64,000 nt of DNA, from assembly GCF_018304765.1 (NCBI RefSeq), contig NZ_CP072642.1, positions 1,223,501 to 1,287,500 on the forward strand, written 5' to 3'. Both the position numbers and the translations under genes were made by a program. Numbering within the stretch: the stretch's first letter is position 1; each line of letters begins with the position of its first letter. Source of the DNA: Chloracidobacterium sp. N. Lineage in GTDB: Bacteria; Acidobacteriota; Blastocatellia; Chloracidobacteriales; Chloracidobacteriaceae. Below, in pieces: positions 8,021 through 16,471 of this stretch. Below the pieces are notes generated by a model that saw nothing but the letters and a program-made list of their open reading frames with translations, was not told the DNA's origin and made no database searches.

Positions 8021-9886
8021 TTAGGCGATGACTGCACGCCGCCGGGCAGCGATGCGGCTGTAAAGGAAGGCCAGCGCCGCAATGGACAAGCCACGGATGC
8101 TGAACCAGGCCATCGTGGGCATCTCCCAGTGATTGGCCAGCGCACCGAGTGCCGCCACGATGGTTCCCCCCACCACGACGACCAGAAAGGCCACCCGGAA
8201 GATGTTGAAGACCATCACCAGGAAGGGGACTGGTCGGTAGGGATAAACATAGTCGGCCAGCAGCAGACAGGTTGGCACGACGATGACGGATGCCACACCC
8301 GCGCTGTTGGTCCACCAGGAGGTTCCAGGCATCAGGGTCTTGTCCCAGCGAAGGGAAAGGGGATCGGAAGGGAAGACCGCAAAAGCGGCCAGTCCGGCCA
8401 GGACACCCACGATGGTCAGGATGGTGTCCAGCGCGATGTTGATCCCGGAGGTGGGCGTCGCGCCAAGTGTGACCGGAAGTGAAGTCGGTGCAGGTGGCGG
8501 CGGCAGTGACCCGGTGGAAGTCCGCAACTTGCCGGTGTGAGCAAGGGGTGATCCGGTCGGTGGGGCAAAGCTGCCCGTGGCCGGACTGGCCGGCAGAGGC
8601 ACGCCCACCGCCGGAGCCGTCGCCATGACCGTCGTTTTGTGGGTCAGACGAATTTCCAGGCTCTGGTCACTGTTGCCCATGACGACCGTCCGCGCCAGAT
8701 CGTTCCAGCCCGGCGAGGTAAACCGGATGCGGTATTCTCCCGGCGGCAGGCGCAGCTCGAACCGCCCCTGGGCATCCGTTTTGCCGCGAAAATCGCCGTC
8801 CACTTCAATCGTGCAGTTGCCCGGAAAGGTGGTGATGAGCAGCCGTGGGGAAGCCTGAAGCGATGCCGACGAGTCAACCGATGGTTTGGGCGCAATGGCG
8901 GCTTCGAGTTCGGCCAGAAGTTCGCGGGCACTCGCCTGGCGGTTGGCCGGGTTTTTGGACAGGGCGCGCAGAATGACGGCTTCCAGTTCCGGGGAGACGG
9001 CTGGATTACGCGCCCGGATGCTTGGCGGCGCCTGCGTCAGGTGCCCGGAGACGATGGCGGCAAAGGAGTCCCCCCGAAAAGGAACGTCCTTGGTCAGCAT
9101 CTGGTAGAGAATCACCCCCAGACTGTAGATGTCTGAGCGGGCATCCACCGGCTTGGAAGAGCACTGCTCCGGTGACATGTAAAACGGCGTTCCCATGATG
9201 CCGGTTTTCAGGTCAGCATGGTCATCCCCCAGAATTTCATCATTGAGGATTTTGGCCAGCCCGAAGTCGAGAACCTTGACGGTCATTTCGGAGGCTTTGG
9301 TGATGGGGGCCGGCTCATCGGTCAAAATCAGGCCCAAATCCTCCAGGTTGTTCCCCCCGGCCGGCTCGTGAACCATGATGTTGGCCGGCTTGAGATCACG
9401 GTGAACCAGCTTCAAATCGTGAGCGGCCGCAATGCCTGCAATCGCCTGCCTGAAAATTTCGAGAATGCGCTTTGGCGGCATCGGCGCTTCGCGCGCAATG
9501 ATTTCATTGAGCGGCCGTCCCTCGACGTACTCCATCACGATGTAGCGCGTGCCGTCGGGGGTGATGCCAAAGTCCAGGGCGCGCACGACATTGGGGTGTT
9601 CGATGGCGTTGGCAGCCCGGGCTTCACGTTGAAACCGGTTGACGGCCGTGGCATCGGTGGAGGCGTACTCCTGAAGCAACGTTTTGACGGCCACTGTGCG
9701 CCCCAAGTGGATGTGTCGGGCGCGATAGACCGCCCCCATCCCCCCACGTCCAAGGCACTTCTCCAAGTGGTACTTGTTGTCGAGAAGTTGGCTCCCCCGC
9801 AGGGACTGGGTGAGGGTTGCGCCATCGTGGGGGCAAACCGCAAGGTCATCCTCGAAGCAGTGTTTGCACTTGGGACACTCTTTCAT
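8021..9886 (-). CDS. Ser/Thr protein kinase with zinc ribbon, PEGA-like domain and C-terminal membrane segments
   Basis: The protein is 621 residues. Residues 4-20 form a zinc ribbon (CPKC...CPHDG). Residues 40-330 are a Hanks-type kinase: glycine loop GRGGMGAVY 46-54, Lys68, HRDLKPAN 162-169, DFG 207-209 and GTPFYMSPEQ 232-241, so it should be active. The stretch between HRDLKPAN and DFG is lengthened by about 15 residues. After a Pro/Ser linker comes a PEGA or carboxypeptidase-regulatory-like beta domain (about 350-415), then a Pro-rich stretch and three or four hydrophobic segments near the C-terminus. The catalytic domain is N-terminal, so probably cytoplasmic. It lies inside the pilus cluster, after the 249-residue pseudopilin gene and before the GspH/FimT gene. 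This suggests, without proof, a role in pilus or envelope regulation. Confidence 0.93.
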   Translation of the reverse strand: MKECPKCKHCFEDDLAVCPHDGATLTQSLRGSQLLDNKYHLEKCLGRGGMGAVYRARHIHLGRTVAVKTLLQEYASTDATAVNRFQREARAANAIEHPNVVRALDFGITPDGTRYIVMEYVEGRPLNEIIAREAPMPPKRILEIFRQAIAGIAAAHDLKLVHRDLKPANIMVHEPAGGNNLEDLGLILTDEPAPITKASEMTVKVLDFGLAKILNDEILGDDHADLKTGIMGTPFYMSPEQCSSKPVDARSDIYSLGVILYQMLTKDVPFRGDSFAAIVSGHLTQAPPSIRARNPAVSPELEAVILRALSKNPANRQASARELLAELEAAIAPKPSVDSSASLQASPRLLITTFPGNCTIEVDGDFRGKTDAQGRFELRLPPGEYRIRFTSPGWNDLARTVVMGNSDQSLEIRLTHKTTVMATAPAVGVPLPASPATGSFAPPTGSPLAHTGKLRTSTGSLPPPPAPTSLPVTLGATPTSGINIALDTILTIVGVLAGLAAFAVFPSDPLSLRWDKTLMPGTSWWTNSAGVASVIVVPTCLLLADYVYPYRPVPFLVMVFNIFRVAFLVVVVGGTIVAALGALANHWEMPTMAWFSIRGLSIAALAFLYSRIAARRRAVIA

Positions 9887-10032
9887 GGGGCAATCCGGTG
9901 GCGGTCCTAAACGATTTCATTGAGGCTGGGACCACGTCGTCAGAGGAAGTCGCGGAACACGGCTGAAGTGTTGATTCAAGCCATACATGTAGCACACCTG
10001 GGGTGCCAAGCGTCCAGTCAGATACCGTGAGT

Positions 10033-10782
10033 TTACGGGATCGGCAACACCAGGCGCTCGCAGGGAGTTCCAATCAGTATCCCCCCGTCGGGACGGGCAA
10101 CCAGAGGCCCGTACATGAACAGCCAGGTATCGTAGGTGACATCTTCGCCAAATACGGTTGTGAAGGCCGGTTTGGGGATGCTTCCAACGACGCCGACAAT
10201 CGGTCTCTGCGCGGCAAATCCATCGTCATCATCGCCGTTGCCATCCTCACCCGGCGGCTGGGGGAGCATCCCCCCGGAGGGATCGAAGTTGCCGCCAAAG
10301 CCGCCCTGATTGACGACACTGGCCGTCAGCGCCACGTAGCTGGCGGGCACCGGTTGGCCCGTAAAGGATGACCACCGTTCGAGATACCGTCTGATGAGCG
10401 GGTCGCCGACGCAGACCACACGCCATTCATTGCCGGTAAACGGGTCACGGAGGGCAGAGGGGCGCAGCAGGCGCAGGCGCTGGCCGTTGACGTTGACCTC
10501 CTTGGTCAGGTCACTGAGCTTGAGGGGAAAGGGGGCGCCGGGGTTGAGCGGTGCAATCCGTCCGGCATTGTTGTAGCGGGCGATGGCCTTGGCAACCGCA
10601 CAGCCACGAACGATGAATTCCGCCTCCCGTTCCCGTTGGCGCTCGATCTGGCTGGTGTCGGCCCGCATCGTCAGCAGGATGATCATGGCGGCCAGGGCAA
10701 AGATGAGAAACAGCAGCAGGTAGCCGCGTTCCTGACGCCGCCGGGTGCGACTCAGCCGACCGAAAGCACGATAACGCATCAT
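10033..10782 (-). CDS. Pseudopilin-like membrane protein lacking Glu5
   Basis: The protein is 249 residues. The N-terminus has RRRQERG followed by YLLLFLIFALAAMIILLTM, so it looks like a prepilin leader and helix. The Glu normally at +5 of the mature pilin is Phe/Leu here, as in tip-type or GspK/PilX-like subunits. The next stretch (DTSQIERQREREAEFIVRG) is a charged helix typical of pseudopilin stems. The rest is a small globular domain I do not recognise. The gene begins 35 nt after the PilP-like gene, in the same operon as pilN-pilO. It is probably a minor pseudopilin or general-secretion-like protein. Confidence 0.7.
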   Translation of the reverse strand: MMRYRAFGRLSRTRRRQERGYLLLFLIFALAAMIILLTMRADTSQIERQREREAEFIVRGCAVAKAIARYNNAGRIAPLNPGAPFPLKLSDLTKEVNVNGQRLRLLRPSALRDPFTGNEWRVVCVGDPLIRRYLERWSSFTGQPVPASYVALTASVVNQGGFGGNFDPSGGMLPQPPGEDGNGDDDDGFAAQRPIVGVVGSIPKPAFTTVFGEDVTYDTWLFMYGPLVARPDGGILIGTPCERLVLPIP

Positions 10783-10817
10783 GGTTCCGAAACCGCCAAT
10801 GTGGGTGAAGGTTACGG

Positions 10818-11942
10818 TTACTGGTTGGGCGGACGCTGGCGATTGAACGGCCGCATGGGACGCCCATTGCCATCCGTTGGCTTGTTCGGGTCGCCCATGA
10901 TGACCGGCATTCCCCCCTGACCATCCTGGGGCTTGGTGATGGGCTTGACCGGCATCTGGGGTTGACCCTGAACGGGTTGCCCGGTGCTGTCATACTGAAC
11001 CGGTGGTTGCCCCCCGTAAGGCGCCTGATAGTTCTGGGGTGGCTGGTAGCCTGGGGTGGGATAGCCCTGTGGGTATCCACCGACGGGTTGGGTGGGTGGG
11101 GCTCCCGTCGGAGCCGGGCCGCTCGAAAGGGGCATGGTGTGGCTGACACCGGGCAGTTGGGTGTCTTCGACGACAACCTGTTCGCTGGTGACGCTCTTGA
11201 CCCGGAATCGTCCAATGGCTTCGTCGGGGCGAACCGTCTGGTACTCGTTGGTGGTGGCCAGGACGGCACGTGGGTTTTGCCCTCCGGCATCGGTCACCAT
11301 GCCGATGTAGCGGTACTCATCGTTCGGGTTGGGTGGGGGATCAATTTTCAGAGTGACATCGTTTGAGTACCACTTCGTTTCCTGTCCCGGAACGATGACG
11401 CGCACCGTGACAGTCCGGGGTTGGGCGGTCAGGTTGGGCGTCAGACGCACCCGCAACTGCTGGTCTCCCTTGCGCTCGGCAGCCAGAGTTTCCCCGTCTA
11501 TGACAACCCGCGCGCCCTCCGGCAGGGGGCGGGCATCCACCGTGAGTTCATAAGTCATGGTCGAGCGCGCATAGACACTCGGAGGATAAACCGACTGAAG
11601 GGTAATCGGTGGTGGTGGCGGCGGTGGAACCGGTTTGGGCGGTGGCGGCGGTGGGTAGTCGAAGATGTTGCGGGGAGACTCCGGTACGGCGGGTGGTATC
11701 ACCGGCGTCAGTGTGGCCCGGGCCATGCGCGCGAGAGTGCCTTCCACGACGACCGGTGGGGGCGCTGCCAGCTTGTTGTCCGTCCGGCCCCGTTCCAGGT
11801 CCGTTGCCCGAATCAGCCCCGGACGAAGGGGCGCCATCCCGGCGGTGTCGGTTCCGCCGGTGTCAAACCAGACATAGAGCAGGGCGGCCAATGAGCTGAC
11901 AAACAGAATGCTGACGAGGACGGTCTTCCGGGTCTGATTCAT
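10818..11942 (-). CDS. PilP-like pilus assembly protein (Pro-rich, single membrane anchor)
   Basis: The protein is 374 residues. The N-terminus MNQTRKTVLVSILFVSSLAALLYVW is a membrane anchor with a mostly periplasmic body. A Pro-rich linker (about 95-115) leads to an Ig/IPT-like beta region (PSVYARSTMTYELTVD). Then comes a stretch (RYIGMVTDAGG..AVLAT..EYQTVRPDEAIGRFRVKSV) with the pattern of PilP/GspC homology-region domains that contact the secretin. The C-terminal 120 residues are Pro/Gln/Gly-rich and probably disordered. The ATG overlaps the PilO stop in an ATGA, so the genes are translationally coupled. PilP assignment rests on weak sequence pattern plus operon position after pilN-pilO. 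Confidence 0.65.
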   Translation of the reverse strand: MNQTRKTVLVSILFVSSLAALLYVWFDTGGTDTAGMAPLRPGLIRATDLERGRTDNKLAAPPPVVVEGTLARMARATLTPVIPPAVPESPRNIFDYPPPPPPKPVPPPPPPPITLQSVYPPSVYARSTMTYELTVDARPLPEGARVVIDGETLAAERKGDQQLRVRLTPNLTAQPRTVTVRVIVPGQETKWYSNDVTLKIDPPPNPNDEYRYIGMVTDAGGQNPRAVLATTNEYQTVRPDEAIGRFRVKSVTSEQVVVEDTQLPGVSHTMPLSSGPAPTGAPPTQPVGGYPQGYPTPGYQPPQNYQAPYGGQPPVQYDSTGQPVQGQPQMPVKPITKPQDGQGGMPVIMGDPNKPTDGNGRPMRPFNRQRPPNQ

Positions 11943-12733
11943 GGCTGTGGTTTCGTGGACGGCCCGGCCGTCGGCTGGGGCTGGCGTGCTGCGGACACCG
12001 GGCCACCCAGGGAAACGCCCGGTTCACTTCGGAAGTAAGCGGTCAGGGAGAGGCTAATGGTCAGTTCGTCCGGGGCGGCAGGATTCCCACCCATCATAGT
12101 GCCCGACGGCATGCCGCCGGATGGCGATGGACGTTCTCCGGGGGTGAAGCTCAAAAGCTGGAGTACAAGAAATTGGCGGCTTTGTTCGAGGGCATGGATG
12201 AAGCGCCGGATGTTGCGATAGTTGCCGGTGATCCCAAACCTGACCTCGAAAGCCGGGTAGCTCTGGACGAGCTGGTTCGGTTGTTCACGGGAGGCGCCCG
12301 CTGCCGGGCCTTTGTTTTGTTCCGTCATCAGAAAGGCCACCGTGTCGGTCAGTTTGACGTCATGTTTACGCGCCAGCGCGTTGATCTCGTCAATCAGCGC
12401 CAGTTGTCCGACGCGGGCATCCCGTAACAGCTCGCGCTCGAAGCGCCGCCAGTTTTCGATGGCGCCGTTGAACGCTGCGGCTTCCTGCTCCAGTCGCTGA
12501 CGCTCCATCCGCAGATTTTCCGTCTGGCGGCGGATGGTGCTGGTTTCACGGGAAATGCTGCTCAATCGCTGGTTGAGCGGCTCCAGCAGCATCTGGTAGC
12601 CCGTCACCACACCGGCCAGGCCCATGACCCAGGCCGCCATTCCAAGCCATTCCGGCCACTGAAGATAACGCCGCCGCACGACCGTTCCGTGCCATCCCCG
12701 CCAGCCAATCCAGCGTCGCCAGAGCCGGTTCAT
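11939..12733 (-). CDS. pilO: PilO-like type IV pilus inner-membrane assembly protein
   Basis: The protein is 264 residues. There is a cytoplasmic N-terminal stub, one membrane helix (LGMAAWVMGLAGVVTGYQMLL), a coiled coil (SISRETSTIRRQTENLRMER to about residue 115) and a ferredoxin-like C-terminal region (YPAFEVRFGITGNYRNIRRFIHALEQSRQFLVLQLLSF). The phrase GNYRNIRRFIHALEQS is characteristic of PilO/GspM-type domains. In other bacteria PilN and PilO form a heterodimer that links the cytoplasmic PilM ring to PilP and the secretin. It overlaps both neighbours by ATGA (pilN stop, PilP-like start). Confidence 0.85.
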   Translation of the reverse strand: MNRLWRRWIGWRGWHGTVVRRRYLQWPEWLGMAAWVMGLAGVVTGYQMLLEPLNQRLSSISRETSTIRRQTENLRMERQRLEQEAAAFNGAIENWRRFERELLRDARVGQLALIDEINALARKHDVKLTDTVAFLMTEQNKGPAAGASREQPNQLVQSYPAFEVRFGITGNYRNIRRFIHALEQSRQFLVLQLLSFTPGERPSPSGGMPSGTMMGGNPAAPDELTISLSLTAYFRSEPGVSLGGPVSAARQPQPTAGPSTKPQP

Positions 12734-13446
12734 CGCTTCACCTCCATGGGCGCGGGACTCCCCGTGGCCAGTATCGTTCCACCGGGACGATAGCGACCAC
12801 GGAGGGTGAATTCGACTTCCTCCCGACCATGGGTTGTCCGCTGGTCTGAAGGCAGGGCCTGGGTGTTGGGGTCAAAGTAAAAGACGCCCCGTTCATCGCA
12901 GGCCCGGATAAAGGCGGTGACGGCTTCGGGTTTTGGCGCCCGAACGGTGACGGTAAACGGGACTTCCTGGGAAACGGGCAGAGGTGTGTCCGCCCCACTG
13001 GTGTCTTTCCCTGGCGAACGTTGGTTCAAAGCCGGATTGGCCTCACCCTCCTGTCGGAAGGCGATTTGCAGGATACGGATGTCTGCCGGGAGTTGCTGTT
13101 CCATCTGAAGCAGCAGGCGCGACCAGGAAAGCTGCCGCCGTTCAAGAAGATAAAGCGCCTCGCGCATGGCGCGCGCCTGCTCCGGGGTCGGCTGAAGCCC
13201 GGCGCTGGCGGACTGTTCCCGGACCTTTGTGAGGCGCGCCTGCTCCAGTTCGTGGGTGGACTGGGAGGCTTTCTGCAGCTCCACATAACGCTGTTCATCG
13301 GCCAGCAGTTGGGTGTAGTGCCGGGTCAGGAAAACTGTGCCGAGGAGCAGAAGGCCAAAGGCCGCCGACAATCCCATCCAGAAAAGGCGCCGATTGTGAA
13401 ACGGCGTTGCAGAGAGATTGAGGCGATACACATCGTGCGTGGTCAT
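12730..13446 (-). CDS. pilN: PilN-like type IV pilus inner-membrane assembly protein
   Basis: The protein is 238 residues from ATG 13446. The N-terminus carries the PilN signature NLSATPFHNRRLF (the NLxxxPFxNRR motif that binds PilM in other systems). A membrane helix (LSAAFGLLLLGTVFLTRHY), a coiled coil and a ferredoxin-like domain follow (LSWSRLLLQMEQQLPADIRILQIAF). The frame extends to 13488, but 13446 places the motif at the N-terminus as in the family. It is the first gene of the minus-strand pilus operon. No pilM lies upstream, where a divergent glutaredoxin gene begins, so PilM must be encoded elsewhere or be absent. The 276-nt gap upstream should hold the operon promoter; I could not place it. 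Confidence 0.85.
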   Translation of the reverse strand: MTTHDVYRLNLSATPFHNRRLFWMGLSAAFGLLLLGTVFLTRHYTQLLADEQRYVELQKASQSTHELEQARLTKVREQSASAGLQPTPEQARAMREALYLLERRQLSWSRLLLQMEQQLPADIRILQIAFRQEGEANPALNQRSPGKDTSGADTPLPVSQEVPFTVTVRAPKPEAVTAFIRACDERGVFYFDPNTQALPSDQRTTHGREEVEFTLRGRYRPGGTILATGSPAPMEVKR

Positions 13447-13722
13447 GACATCGTAACCTGATGGCTGGGTGCGCCCCGCACGGCGCACCGGTTGTTCCGA
13501 ACGCTTTGGTGCTCGAACGGAGGCTGGTTTTATCAGTTCCGTTCTCTTTTGTCCCTACCCCGTGCGTTTGTTGGCACTGGCTGCCGGATGTCTCTCAGCA
13601 TCACCGGTTGCGCGCGTCAAGATACCTGTGGGGCTTGGCAACAGGTAAGCGGATTGGACATCCAGAGGGGAAATTGACTACGATACTCTCGTCCGACATT
13701 ACCTTATTCTGCGGGAAAGCCT

Positions 13723-13992
13723 TTGAAAGTCTATTCAACCAAGTGGTGTACGGACTGCATGCTGGCCAAGCAGTTCCTCAAGCAGCGGGGGGTTACTTTT
13801 GAGGACATTCTGCTGGAGACCAATCCAAGCGCCAAATCCTACATCATCGAGCGCCTGGGACGTGCCGCCAAAGTGCCGGTGATTGAAATTGGCGACCGGA
13901 TATTCTCACTCAACCCTTTCGACCCGAACCGGCTTGCCTCCGAGTTGTCTGTTGACCCCTCCCACAATAACCCTGACGAAACCAGCGGGTAG
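13723..13992 (+). CDS. Glutaredoxin-like protein
   Basis: The protein is 89 residues. The N-terminus KVYSTKWCTDCMLAKQFL has the dithiol active site Cys9-x-x-Cys12, and the cis-Pro context AKVPVIEIG is present, so it has the thioredoxin fold of the glutaredoxin/NrdH group. It would reduce disulfides or mixed glutathione disulfides in the cytoplasm. The start is a TTG (13723) with GGGA about 8 nt upstream; no ATG fits. It is divergent from the pilus operon and convergent with the diguanylate cyclase gene. CTDC in place of the usual CPxC makes it a CGFS-independent, Mycobacterium-type minimal glutaredoxin. Confidence 0.87.
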   Translation: MKVYSTKWCTDCMLAKQFLKQRGVTFEDILLETNPSAKSYIIERLGRAAKVPVIEIGDRIFSLNPFDPNRLASELSVDPSHNNPDETSG

Positions 13993-14021
13993 TCCACTCC
14001 ACACCGTCTGACTTCTCAGAC

Positions 14022-14039
14022 GGCCATCATCAGATGGCC
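14022..14039. terminator. Perfect 7-bp hairpin between convergent genes
   Basis: GGCCATC and GATGGCC pair around an ATCA loop in the 64-nt gap between the glutaredoxin and diguanylate cyclase stops. The position suits a bidirectional terminator, but neither side has a T-tract. Confidence 0.4.
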
Positions 14040-14056
14040 AGCAAGGGAATACCACA

Positions 14057-15097
14057 CTAGGGCTTGACCGGCTGGGGCTGTTCCAGGGTGAGATGCTCCG
14101 TGGGCTGGTCATCACCGGATGGCGGCGGGGGTGCCGGTGACGGCAGGGATGGCGGTGTAGCGCGGCTGGCCGCAGATTGCCCGATTGTCTGCACCAGGTT
14201 CCGTCCACGGCGCTTGGCTTCATACATCGCTTCATCCGCCCGATGGATCAGATCATTGATCTGCGTGGCGTCACCGGGGTAGCTCGCAACCCCAATGCTG
14301 ATGGTGAGACCGAGTTTGTGGTGCGGAGCCTTGATCGAGGCCGTAAACGGGGTTCGTTCAATGGCCTGCCGAATCCGCTCGGCTGCCTCGTGCGCCCGCA
14401 GCCGGTCGGTTTCAGGCAGCAGGGCGATGTATTCTTCTCCGCCATAGCGTCCGGCAATGTCAGAATCCCGCAGGGTTTCCCGGATGACCGCAGCGACTTC
14501 GCGGAGAACCTGACTGCCGACGAGATGCCCATAGGTGTCGTTGACCCGCTTGAAGTAGTCAATATCCATCATCAGCAGCCCAAAGGGATGCCCGTAGCGG
14601 TTGGAGCGGGCCATTTCGCGCTCCATCTCCAGGATGAAACTCTTGCGGGTCAGCAAGCCAGTCAGATCGTCGTGCGTGATGAGTTCCGTAATACGGCGGT
14701 GGAATTCCTCGTCAATGTCGTCCAGAAAGGTGAACTTGAGAATATGGCGACCGATAGAGAATTTGTCTCCGTCATGCAGCAGGACGGCTTCACCGGGCAC
14801 GAGCGGAATGCCGTTGAGCTGGGTGCCGTTGGTGCTGCGCAGATCGGTCAGCCAGTATTGGGAGTGTCCGGTCGGGGTTTCCAGACGCTCGATCCGGGCG
14901 TGCAGCCGTGACGCCTCATCGTCATTTTCAAGGCGGAGCTCGGCATCCGAGCCACGCCCAATGCGGGTCACGGCGCACTCGATGCGGAACGAACTCCCAA
15001 GGTAATCCCCACGCATGTGAACAAGCGCCGGCCGTGCCTGCCGCGGACGCGCAAGCGGGTTGGCTTGCAATTTTTGCGTCTGATTGAGACTGTTCAC
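14057..15097 (-). CDS. FHA-GGDEF diguanylate cyclase
   Basis: The protein is 346 residues. Residues about 25-125 are an FHA domain (IGRG 46-49, SRLHARI, LRSTNGTQLNG), which binds phosphothreonine. Residues about 135-310 are a GGDEF domain with an intact catalytic motif GGEEY (219-223). An inhibitory-site motif RDSD (210-213) lies exactly five residues before it, so c-di-GMP feedback inhibition is expected. The C-terminus is Pro-rich. There is no membrane segment, so the protein is cytoplasmic. FHA input points to control by a Ser/Thr kinase; one is encoded 4 kb away in the pilus cluster, but a link is only inference. Confidence 0.95.
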   Translation of the reverse strand: MNSLNQTQKLQANPLARPRQARPALVHMRGDYLGSSFRIECAVTRIGRGSDAELRLENDDEASRLHARIERLETPTGHSQYWLTDLRSTNGTQLNGIPLVPGEAVLLHDGDKFSIGRHILKFTFLDDIDEEFHRRITELITHDDLTGLLTRKSFILEMEREMARSNRYGHPFGLLMMDIDYFKRVNDTYGHLVGSQVLREVAAVIRETLRDSDIAGRYGGEEYIALLPETDRLRAHEAAERIRQAIERTPFTASIKAPHHKLGLTISIGVASYPGDATQINDLIHRADEAMYEAKRRGRNLVQTIGQSAASRATPPSLPSPAPPPPSGDDQPTEHLTLEQPQPVKP

Positions 15098-15190
15098 GGG
15101 TTCAGAATAGCCCCAAGCTTCATGTTCATCAAGATGTGACCCAAATCAGGTCCGCTTCAAAAAGATAACCTGCGAGTACAACCCTCTGTC

Positions 15191-16471
15191 ATGCCATTTG
15201 AACAAGCTGTCCACCGTGTCGTTTTGCCCAACGGATGTGTTGCCCTGCTGGCCGAACAGTCCGCGCTGCCGGCGGTGGCGCTGTATGCCATCGTGGCGTA
15301 TGGCTCCCGCTACGAATCCGAGGACCAGGCCGGTCTGGCTTCCCTGCTGGGTGACATGCTCGATGAAGGAACAGCACAACACACGGCGCAGGACATTGCG
15401 CTGGCCATTGAAGCCACGGGAGCACGGCTCAACACGTTTGGCGGATATGCCCGCAGCGGGTTGGGTCTGACGGCGCTGCGGGACGACTTTCCACAACTGC
15501 TCACCATCGCCGCCGATCTGTTGCGCCACAGCCGGTTTCCTGAAGACCGCTTCACACCGTGCCAGGCACGACGGCTGGCGCAACTTCGGTCACGGGCCGA
15601 CGACGCCCGGACCGTGGCTTCCGATGCTTTCGACGCGCTGGTCTATCCCGGACATCCGGCCGGCCGGCCGATTGTCGGTTATGAAACCACGGTTTCCCAA
15701 CTGACGGTGGATGACCTGCGTACCGCCTATGCCCGGTTCTTCGTTCCGAACAACCTGCTCATTGCCATCGTGGGCGATCTGCCGGTGGCGGAAATGGAGC
15801 GCCGGCTGATGGAGGTGTTGGCTGACTGGGCACCGGCGCCGGATTTCCGGCTCCCGACCGTGCCACCTGTTCAGCGCCAGACCGTGCCCCAGGAGCAGGT
15901 GTTGTCACGCCCGGACAAGGAGCAGATTCACATCCTCCTGGGCCACCTGGGGATTACCCGGACGCACCCGGATTACCACGCCCTGCGGGTCATGGATGTC
16001 ATTCTGGGGGACAGCCCCGGCATGACGGCGCGGATTCCGCGCATCCTGCGGGATGACCTGGGGTTGGCCTACACAACCTATGCCAACATCACGTCCACGG
16101 CCGGGGTCGATCCTGGTCGCTTCGTGGCCTACATCGGCACTTCGCCGGAGCACCAGACGAAAGCCATCGCGGCCATTCGGGATGAAATCGAGCGGATGCG
16201 GCAGGAGGTCGTGACACCTGAAGAACTGGCCGCGGCCAAGGCGTATCTGACCGGCAGCTTCGTCTTCAATTTTGAAACCAATGCCCAGCGGGCGCTGTTT
16301 TTGATTGAGACCGAAATTCACGGGTTGGGGGACGATTACGCACAGCGTTACCCTGAACGGATTGATGCGGTCACGGCGGAGGATGTGCTGCGGGTCAGCC
16401 AGGCCCACCTCAATCCGGCGGCGCTCACCACGGTCATCGCCGGCCCGGTCAGCTCCGGCGCCGGGGCGTGA
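15191..16471 (+). CDS. M16-family peptidase homologue, zinc site absent
   Basis: The protein is 426 residues with the two-domain M16B fold: an N-terminal half (VVLPNGCVALLAEQ...VALYAIVAYGSRYE) and a C-terminal half (GRFVAYIGTSPEH...EELAAAKAYLTGSF). The inverted zinc motif HxxEH should fall in residues 48-61 (GLASLLGDMLDEGT). There the His, Glu and His positions are Ser51, Gly54 and Asp55, so it cannot bind zinc or cleave on its own. Such chains act as the non-catalytic partner of an active M16 subunit, as in mitochondrial processing peptidase. No partner is next to it. The next gene (glutaminyl cyclase) starts within its TGA stop (TGATG), so the two are coupled. Confidence 0.88.
   Translation: MPFEQAVHRVVLPNGCVALLAEQSALPAVALYAIVAYGSRYESEDQAGLASLLGDMLDEGTAQHTAQDIALAIEATGARLNTFGGYARSGLGLTALRDDFPQLLTIAADLLRHSRFPEDRFTPCQARRLAQLRSRADDARTVASDAFDALVYPGHPAGRPIVGYETTVSQLTVDDLRTAYARFFVPNNLLIAIVGDLPVAEMERRLMEVLADWAPAPDFRLPTVPPVQRQTVPQEQVLSRPDKEQIHILLGHLGITRTHPDYHALRVMDVILGDSPGMTARIPRILRDDLGLAYTTYANITSTAGVDPGRFVAYIGTSPEHQTKAIAAIRDEIERMRQEVVTPEELAAAKAYLTGSFVFNFETNAQRALFLIETEIHGLGDDYAQRYPERIDAVTAEDVLRVSQAHLNPAALTTVIAGPVSSGAGA

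Noticed and set aside
13515-13550. Hairpin GAACGGA/TCCGTTC with TCTTTT
   Set aside because: It has no gene ending before it on the plus strand and lies in the pilus operon promoter gap. The 16-nt loop makes it weak, so it is not listed as a terminator.
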